Below are positions 8,001 to 12,161 of a DNA stretch of 12,161 bases, piece by piece (within the stretch, counting starts at the first letter, position 1; every line of letters begins with the position of its first letter). The translations under genes and the position numbers were made by a program. The DNA comes from Calditrichia bacterium (lineage in GTDB: Bacteria > Calditrichota > Calditrichia > RBG-13-44-9), in contig JALXCH010000537.1 of the NCBI GenBank assembly GCA_026991005.1, forward strand, positions 1 to 12,161, read 5' to 3'. The notes beneath the pieces were generated by a model. That model saw only the letters and a program-made list of their open reading frames with translations. It was not told where the DNA came from and did no database searches.

Positions 8001-9024
8001 TAATATTCCCAATGCGAATTTGCCAAATAATATTATTGCATTATTCTGGGATGATCTTAATCCTGCCTCCTCCAGTGTCACAGATAAACATCTTTATATT
8101 GGAAATGCACCCAATGGTGATTATGTAATCTCTCTGGTCAATTATCCTGAGTATGGTGCCGATGCAGATGGCTGGATCACCTGTCAGGCCATTTTGAAAC
8201 AAAATGGTAACATCAAATTCCAGTACTATGAACACGGAAGTTCAATTGATTTAAACGGAGCTACGGTAGGTATTGAGAATTCTGACGGAACCGCTGGCGT
8301 ACAATACCGATACAACACCTCAGGTGGACCGTTGTTTGGTTCTCCTCTGGCTGTGGAATTTGGTATGGACGACCAGAGCTTACCGGTGGAATTGAACAGC
8401 TTCGTTGCTCAAGCGGGTAACAACCGCGCCTTCCTGAAGTGGACCACCCAGAGCGAAGTGAACAACCTGGGATTCGAAATCTATCGCTCCACCAGCGAAT
8501 CCGGTGAATATCAGATGATCGCTTCTTACGAAAATTACGATAACCTGCGCGGAGCCGGAAACTCCAACACCACCCACACTTATGCCTTTACCGATGCCAA
8601 CGTGCTGAACGGAATTACCTACTACTACAAGCTGGCTGACGTGAGCATGAACGGGCAGAAACATTTCCATGGCCCGGTCTCGGTCATTCCAAACAAAAAC
8701 GGGGCTGATCTGAAGAACACCGGCCTCATTCCCAAGACCTTTGCTCTGAAGAACAACTTCCCGAACCCGTTCAACCCGACGACGACTATCGGATTCGACA
8801 TTCCCATGGTTCCTGGCGGAAAGATTCATGTAGATTTGTCCATCTACAACATGCTGGGGCAAAAAGTCCGCACGCTGGTAAGCGATGTACTCACTCCCGG
8901 TTCTTACCAAATTACTTGGGATGGTCGTAATGAGAACGGAGCAATTGTGGCAAACGGTATCTACTTCTACGGAATCCGCACCGAAAAATTCACGCGCTTC
9001 AAGAAGATGATTCTGATGAAATAA
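5080..9024 (+). CDS. Large secreted multidomain adhesin-like protein with type IX-class C-terminal sorting domain
   Basis: A 1314-residue extracellular protein without an obvious catalytic motif; probable surface or adhesive role (inference). Order of parts: signal peptide 1-23 (cleavage after 'LALA'); jelly-roll MAM/cleaved-adhesin-like module about 73-237; Fn3-like 239-337; jelly roll 2 about 341-516, ending 'WLLDDIEI'; ASH/HYDIN Ig-like 519-622; jelly roll 3 about 623-771; ASH-like 2 about 774-886; Gly/Asn linker about 886-895; nidogen-like module about 896-1095 ('LYISSNGWISF'); Fn3-like 1100-1210, starting 'SLPVELNSF'; sorting domain about 1220-1314 with FPNPFNP at 1227-1233, 'GIYFYGI' and the terminal 'KKMILMK'. 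That last domain is of the FlgD-like/T9SS type A kind, normally used for export across the outer membrane. The body is AT-rich; the part coding for residues 1100-1314 is GC-richer. A strong terminator follows. Module limits are approximate. Confidence 0.9.
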   Translation: MKRVVQWGLALIFLFSVLNLALANDEAQIKELIKAYQNGVLITKAQYQLIKPFLKKPSIPIIRNSYPSSKGALNEDFESGVWPPDGWSLDNDGNGDDWDLSNQENDHTSGSGYYARYNCYYISSGNEGYLITPQLSVTSTSHTLSFWVNYYFVSGSWGNTAELYVDVSNDDGTSWVSGTTNYISGQSGAGWFQVTIDLSNYEGNNFVGDVVKVRFRAVSDYGSYNIGIDDVTGPDIYVPAGLPGEPTNPNPANGATNIATTTGISWTNGANTDSTIVLFGTSTPPIDTVYDGTAVSSLTNAQIGGPLSGGTTYYWRVLAKNSSGQTNGPIWSFMTASPAHSFPLTEDFESGFDKFDNAGGNSVDWTLNTTLYHGGTQSAHNAYGSSNTNILHETGVLDLSSTTNPRLYFWQIAKTEGGYDKCYVEISTDGGANYTPLPASTYLGNASDYATNGYFHEDSYTEWGTTNVTPDNSWWKQEIFDLSNYKTTNVRFRFRLTSDGSVQRYGWLLDDIEIKEAPTNPIIGVTPDTLDFGYVPVNDSKTGLVSISNTGGSNLNITGVSVNAPFSSTYSGTIAPGVTDTAYFTFNPTSAGSFTETATFNISGAYNGDNTLVLTGTGYNPYSTLNENFDASSSLPNGWTTIVYSTSSWAYAGISSSYAHSSPNSLKLYNSSDDQAYIMAVTPKLSVAANGSRLKFWARSSSGTQTLYVGTMSDPADTNTFVPTDTFTVTSTFTQYTAEFSGSKRDIYIAFKHGLDDTYDSYYIDDITWEEIPTTPVFSISPESADFGTVNISDTSAAQTFTITNTGAGTLTITSVSITGTNADQFLMADTNAYPVDLGTNQSMGFDIYFAPTSTGNKSAYLTVVDNLTRTTRNYPLTGTGYDPNYGGGGNNNGGYYFANSLATNAPSHPTFNWVDISSTGTDIIGDLTDDSFAGPFNIGFTFNFFGNDYTQLYISSNGWISFDEPGSSVPSNTNIPNANLPNNIIALFWDDLNPASSSVTDKHLYIGNAPNGDYVISLVNYPEYGADADGWITCQAILKQNGNIKFQYYEHGSSIDLNGATVGIENSDGTAGVQYRYNTSGGPLFGSPLAVEFGMDDQSLPVELNSFVAQAGNNRAFLKWTTQSEVNNLGFEIYRSTSESGEYQMIASYENYDNLRGAGNSNTTHTYAFTDANVLNGITYYYKLADVSMNGQKHFHGPVSVIPNKNGADLKNTGLIPKTFALKNNFPNPFNPTTTIGFDIPMVPGGKIHVDLSIYNMLGQKVRTLVSDVLTPGSYQITWDGRNENGAIVANGIYFYGIRTEKFTRFKKMILMK

Positions 9025-9049
9025 ACGAATTGCCACTCAAGCTTTATGC

Positions 9050-9080
9050 AAAAAGGTCGGATGCTTCATCCGACCTTTTT
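9050..9080 (+). terminator. Rho-independent terminator
   Basis: A perfect 14-bp stem AAAAAGGTCGGATG / CATCCGACCTTTTT with a 3-nt CTT loop begins 26 nt after the secreted-protein stop and runs on into GTTTTT. The A-run on the 5' side makes it potentially bidirectional, so it could also stop transcripts arriving from the convergent wzi-like gene. Confidence 0.93.
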
Positions 9081-9224
9081 GTTTTTCATCTCTTTTCTAA
9101 ACTAAATAGACCAATCCAGATTAATGATTTTTAAATCTTATAAAAATACCAGAACTCCCATCTTTCATATTGCCCATATATACCGAAAAATCAGACATAA
9201 ACAATCGGAAGAGAGCATTACAAC

Positions 9225-9262
9225 AAAACCCAAATCACAAGCACCAAATTCCAAATCTCAAA
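9225..9262. repeat. Degenerate CAAAT-type short repeat tract
   Basis: An A/C-rich run with CAAAT at 9231-9235, 9245-9249 and 9252-9256, reading like 'CCCAAATCACAAGC' then 'ACCAAATTCCAAATCTC'. Very similar degenerate tracts are, as far as I recall, common in intergenic DNA of many environmental bacteria, often near four-helix-bundle (S23-type) genes; no such gene is present here, so this looks like a remnant. Confidence 0.55.
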
Positions 9263-9307
9263 AAATTTTATCAGTGCCCTGCTAATTCAATTGTATTCTT
9301 ACTTTTC

Positions 9308-9333
9308 ATTCGTGACTATTCGTGTGATTCGTG
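9308..9333. repeat. Three tandem degenerate ATTCGTG units
   Basis: ATTCGTG occurs at 9308-9314, 9318-9324 and 9327-9333, at periods of 10 and 9 nt, followed by GGC. The pattern matches a dispersed short repeat (ATTCGTGn2-3) that I recall from intergenic regions of diverse bacteria. It lies about 50 nt from the CAAAT tract, so the two may belong to one degraded element. Confidence 0.6.
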
Positions 9334-9513
9334 GGCAAATAAATCATTTTTAAGTTTTCTTTTCCCATGGCTGAAGGTGAAATGCAAGATGCTAATGGGC
9401 ACTCCGCGCCCTCATAAACTTAATTGATAATGGTGGTTCAATTATGAATTTTCTTTTACACTCCCACCCCAAATCTCTTTAAACCCAAAAAAACCGAAAC
9501 AAACAGGATAAGA

Positions 9514-11259
9514 TTAGTGAATAACCGGGAAGATATGGGGCATTTTTTCTTTTCGATAACCAAAATTGAAGGAGAGGCGCCAGCTCCATAAATTATCCCA
9601 CTCTCCGTCATTGAAACGGAAATGCTGGTATCGCAGGTAAATAAACAGATGGCGGAAAGGTTCGTATCGTAAATCAGCTCCCAGGCTGGTTTGCCGGTAG
9701 AGAACGCCATCCAGAAAAGGTGCTTCAAGGGAATCCCCTTTTTTATAAGGACGGTCGGGATCTCCCCCCACATTCCGATCCGGAGGATTCGCCCCGTGGC
9801 GGTACGTTTCCCATATCACCCCCACCTGAACATAGCGGGTAAACCGTTTGCGTAGCTGCACCACCAGGTTTTCGGAATTGGGACCAATAAAATGCCCCAA
9901 TATGGTATCGTAATGCTTGTATTTGTTATAATCCTGAAAGGAGTGACTGTACACATACGGTTTAATGCGAGCATATTCCACCAACACATCCAGGTCGGGT
10001 AATCCCAATGGATTAACCCACATCCCACCGAACTGCCAGCCAAATTTGTTCCCGTAAAAATTGGTGCCCAATTTCTCGGTGGAGAGATCATCCAGAAACC
10101 ATTCTCCGTAAATTTTCACCCCGGGAATAATACGCCAGCTCACATTCAGAGCCAGGGCTCCGTTATCGCGGTCTCCGTAAAAATGCTCCAGCGATTTAAA
10201 AAATGAAAGAGGATTGAGATACCCTAATTGCAGAGAGCGGTTGCCGTAAACAATGGCTTCCGCCAGCCCCAGCCGCCAGCCTTTTCCCAGATCCACATCC
10301 AGCCGGTTGCCTGCCCAGTACACAGGGATGTACGGAGCACTTTTCATAAAATAGCGTGCCTCGGGCGAAATGTACTCTAAAAAGGCAGTAATATGAGTGA
10401 GTTTAAATCGCCAGTAGCGCACTACTAACTTAATCTGATCGTACACCGGAGCGTTGGTAGAAAGCATTAAATTTCCCTCTCTGCCCACACCCCACTGGTT
10501 ATAATCCCGTCCGTACAACAGGTATATGTGATTCCAGTTAAGAGTGAGATAGGCAATATTTTCATCGAAATCGTAACGCCCATCTTCTCCTCGACTCAAA
10601 TAGGGTAATCCCGATTCTCGGAGCACTTCGTAGGGAACCCGGCTGTGAGGCCAGCGCCCATCGGTGACATGATTATCCGTCAGATTAAAATAAAATCCAA
10701 AATGCGACCCCAGACTGCCCCGAAATAACAATCCGTTGCTCCAGCGATGATAGGAATACACCGAATCGTTTTCGGTAACCCGCTGCTGGTTGCCAATTTG
10801 AAGTACCGGATCCAGATACAAATGAAATTTCTTATGCTGCAGCGTTACAAAATTGCGGTGATTGGTGTAAATGAGCCGCTGGAGAAATCCCGGGAAAATG
10901 GAACCGGTAATCGTGCTCATCCAGGGTGTGTACTGATTTTCCAGATAGCTCCGGATATCGCCGGGGAGTTCCTCAAAAAACTCCCGGGAGAGGTAGCGTA
11001 AATCTTGCAAATCGGTGCGGGAGAATTGCCGAGGATTGCTCCGGTACTGCTGCCAGACCTGGCTCAAATATTCACCCACTTCCTTCCGGGTAAACGGTTG
11101 AGTTTCCAGAAATACGCTGGAAACCAATCCCCGGGTTTCCCAGCGATCCAGAATTTCGTACACCGGATGAGAGAGAGGAACGGAAACAGTTTGCGCCCGA
11201 AGGAGCACAAAAGACAGAAGCATAAAAAGCAGGGTAATGTAAGACTGAAATACCTTCAT
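9514..11259 (-). CDS. Wzi-family outer-membrane beta-barrel protein (capsule assembly-like)
   Basis: A 581-residue outer-membrane protein. The signal peptide covers about residues 1-22 ('LLFMLLSFVLLRA'), followed by a helical N-terminal region 'YEILDRWETRGLV' typical of Wzi-like proteins. The rest is an aromatic-rich alternating beta pattern ending 'WSWRLSFNFGYR'. Wzi anchors capsular polysaccharide at the cell surface in enterics; many FCB-type relatives have no tested substrate, so 'capsule assembly' is only a family label. No polysaccharide genes are visible nearby. The last barrel-like strand is followed by an 11-residue tail (KEKMPHIFPVI and H) instead of ending in the usual aromatic residue. 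The ATG at 11259 is bounded by an in-frame TAG two codons upstream, and no clear ribosome binding site is visible. hutI lies 198 nt upstream on the same strand. Confidence 0.82.
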   Translation of the reverse strand: MKVFQSYITLLFMLLSFVLLRAQTVSVPLSHPVYEILDRWETRGLVSSVFLETQPFTRKEVGEYLSQVWQQYRSNPRQFSRTDLQDLRYLSREFFEELPGDIRSYLENQYTPWMSTITGSIFPGFLQRLIYTNHRNFVTLQHKKFHLYLDPVLQIGNQQRVTENDSVYSYHRWSNGLLFRGSLGSHFGFYFNLTDNHVTDGRWPHSRVPYEVLRESGLPYLSRGEDGRYDFDENIAYLTLNWNHIYLLYGRDYNQWGVGREGNLMLSTNAPVYDQIKLVVRYWRFKLTHITAFLEYISPEARYFMKSAPYIPVYWAGNRLDVDLGKGWRLGLAEAIVYGNRSLQLGYLNPLSFFKSLEHFYGDRDNGALALNVSWRIIPGVKIYGEWFLDDLSTEKLGTNFYGNKFGWQFGGMWVNPLGLPDLDVLVEYARIKPYVYSHSFQDYNKYKHYDTILGHFIGPNSENLVVQLRKRFTRYVQVGVIWETYRHGANPPDRNVGGDPDRPYKKGDSLEAPFLDGVLYRQTSLGADLRYEPFRHLFIYLRYQHFRFNDGEWDNLWSWRLSFNFGYRKEKMPHIFPVIH

Positions 11260-11392
11260 GAGCTATGCAACTAATTGAGCCGGGTTAGCCGGATAATTCG
11301 ACAATATTTAAATACACCTTCCTTCCATTTATCTCATACGCCCGCTAAATTCGAGGGAATTGAAAATTTTTACCTAATCAAGATTCAGAGCT

Positions 11393-11451
11393 CTCTTTTC
11401 CGTTACCTTTTCCCATTCTCTTGCGGAAAAGAGTAACAGGCCGTGGAAAAG
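11393..11451 (-). other. Four-armed inverted repeat in the hutI-wzi spacer
   Basis: CTTTTCC occurs at 11395-11401 and 11407-11413, and its complement GGAAAAG at 11425-11431 and 11445-11451. Two hairpins compete for the same arm: CTCTTTTCCG (11393-11402) with CGGAAAAGAG (11424-11433), 10 bp; and GTTACCTTTTCC (11402-11413) with GGAAAAGAGTAAC (11425-11437), 12 bp with one bulged A. On the minus strand this comes directly after the hutI stop. No U-run follows, so it is not a standard intrinsic terminator. A role in 3'-end protection or attenuation is inference. Confidence 0.55.
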
Positions 11452-11457
11452 TGTATT

Positions 11458-12161
11458 TTATTCCTCGCAACGATACACCACCTGCCCGCGGCGGAGTACC
11501 ATTTTCACGGGATTCATGCCATAGTGGTAAGGAATGGTGCGGTAGTTGGGAATCTCCATCAGGGCAATGTCGGCATATTTCCCTGGCTCCAGAGTACCCA
11601 CGTCTTTATCCTTCAGGATGGCACGGGCGCTATTGAGGGTGGTTGCCCACAAACTTTCCCCGGGAAGCATCTTCATGTAAATACCGGCAATGGTTTGAAT
11701 CAGATGCAGATTCTGGGTAAACGAGCTGCCGGGATTGTAATCGGTCGCCAGTGCCACCGGAAGTCCCGCTTCAATCATCTTGCGGGCGGGGGCGTATTGA
11801 GTTTTTCCCAGGAAGAAAGCGGTTCCCGGCAGCAGCACCGGAATCCCCCCTGCTTCCTTCATTGCCTGGATGCCCTTCTCCGACACCATCAGCAAATGGT
11901 CTGCCGATACCGCACGCACCCGGGCTGCCAGTTCGGCGCCTCCCAGATAGCTTAACTCATCGGCATGCAGCTTGGGGAGCAAACCGTAATCCCTGGCCGC
12001 CAGGAGAATCCGTTCGCTCTCTTCCACCGAAAAAACGTTTTCTTCGGTGAACACATCGCAAAATACTGCCAGTTTTTCTTCCGCCACCGCGGGAATCATT
12101 TCCTTAATTAAAATATCGATATACTTTTCCCGATTGTCCCGATACTCATCCGGTACTTCGT
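11458..12161 (-). CDS. hutI: Imidazolonepropionase, C-terminal part (N-terminus beyond window)
   Basis: Cytoplasmic metal-dependent amidohydrolase of histidine degradation: hydrolyses 4-imidazolone-5-propanoate to N-formimino-L-glutamate (EC 3.5.2.7). The 233 visible residues are continuous to the right edge; roughly 180 N-terminal residues, including the HxH metal ligands, are outside. Recognisable motifs: 'EYRDNREKYID', 'KLHADE' (metal-ligand His and substrate-binding Glu; His codon at 11965-11967), 'SADHL' (His), 'LLPGTAFFLG', and 'ALATDYNPGS' whose Asp (codon 11740-11742) is the conserved metal-site aspartate. 'GTLEPGKYADIALME' and 'YHYGMNPV' close the family pattern. An internal ATG at 12099 is not the start, because homology continues upstream of it. 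Composition is GC-richer than in the left part of the window. Confidence 0.96.
   Translation of the reverse strand, partial: EVPDEYRDNREKYIDILIKEMIPAVAEEKLAVFCDVFTEENVFSVEESERILLAARDYGLLPKLHADELSYLGGAELAARVRAVSADHLLMVSEKGIQAMKEAGGIPVLLPGTAFFLGKTQYAPARKMIEAGLPVALATDYNPGSSFTQNLHLIQTIAGIYMKMLPGESLWATTLNSARAILKDKDVGTLEPGKYADIALMEIPNYRTIPYHYGMNPVKMVLRRGQVVYRCEE

Larger units (their letters stand above)
9081..9513. other. Intergenic region between convergent genes
   Basis: About 430 bp with no convincing gene; the longest plus-strand frame (9170-9427) is low-complexity and runs through repeat sequence. The stretch contains two degenerate short-repeat tracts (listed separately), a GGGC-(7)-GCCC hairpin near 9398-9412, and TAATTGA/TCAATTA arms at 9421-9427 and 9438-9444. 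No clear terminator for the minus-strand gene was found next to its stop. Confidence 0.7.

Noticed and set aside
8380..9036. Minus-strand 218-codon open frame
   Set aside because: It is antisense to the GC-richer C-terminal cassette of the secreted protein, where chance open frames are expected; composition and motifs support only the plus strand.
9170..9427. Plus-strand 85-codon frame in the convergent spacer
   Set aside because: It reads through the CAAAT and ATTCGTG repeat tracts; low complexity and no initiation signal.
11421..12050. Plus-strand frames up to 170 codons at the right end
   Set aside because: Antisense to hutI, whose family motifs are clear.

Overview
The window looks like chromosomal DNA from a Gram-negative member of the FCB-type bacteria, most likely Calditrichota/KSB1 or a close relative (inference). 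The main reasons are a large secreted protein that ends in an 'FPNPFNP...GIYFY...K' sorting domain of the type IX secretion (Por) class, a Wzi-like outer-membrane barrel protein, AT-rich intergenic DNA, and an H/E-swapped ATP synthase subunit a. No rRNA, tRNA, CRISPR array, transposase or phage gene was seen.

Left part (1-4411, all on the minus strand): a compact, apparently co-transcribed set reading parA > parB > M23 peptidase > bactofilin > atpZ > atpI-like > atpB. Several junctions overlap: parA/parB by 11 nt, bactofilin/atpZ by one base in TAGTG, and atpI/atpB by ATGA. atpB runs off the left edge only a few codons before its expected end. The set joins chromosome segregation (ParAB), a cell-shape module (bactofilin plus a membrane-anchored M23 endopeptidase) and the start of the F1Fo ATP synthase operon.

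Middle (4412-5079): a 668-bp AT-rich divergent spacer with no convincing gene. It holds weak promoter candidates, an 18-bp hyphenated palindrome, and a second 18-bp inverted repeat whose outer arms match the bacterial parS consensus but whose centre does not. From 5080 to 9024 on the plus strand lies a 1314-residue secreted multidomain protein: signal peptide, three jelly-roll (MAM/cleaved-adhesin-like) modules, Fn3-like and ASH/HYDIN-like modules, a nidogen-like module and the C-terminal sorting domain. Its last ~650 nt are clearly GC-richer than the rest. A strong intrinsic terminator follows.

Right part: a 489-bp spacer (9025-9513) carries degenerate short repeats (CAAAT-type and ATTCGTG-type) and no gene. 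Then, on the minus strand, come a Wzi-family outer-membrane protein (9514-11259) and, upstream of it, the C-terminal part of imidazolonepropionase HutI (11458 to the window end). The 197-bp gap between these two contains a four-armed inverted repeat that can fold in two mutually exclusive ways.

I did not find a clearly new biological system. The points most worth a second look are the segregation/shape/ATP-synthase gene cluster with its parS-like site, the compositionally distinct C-terminal cassette of the secreted protein, and the structured hutI-wzi spacer.
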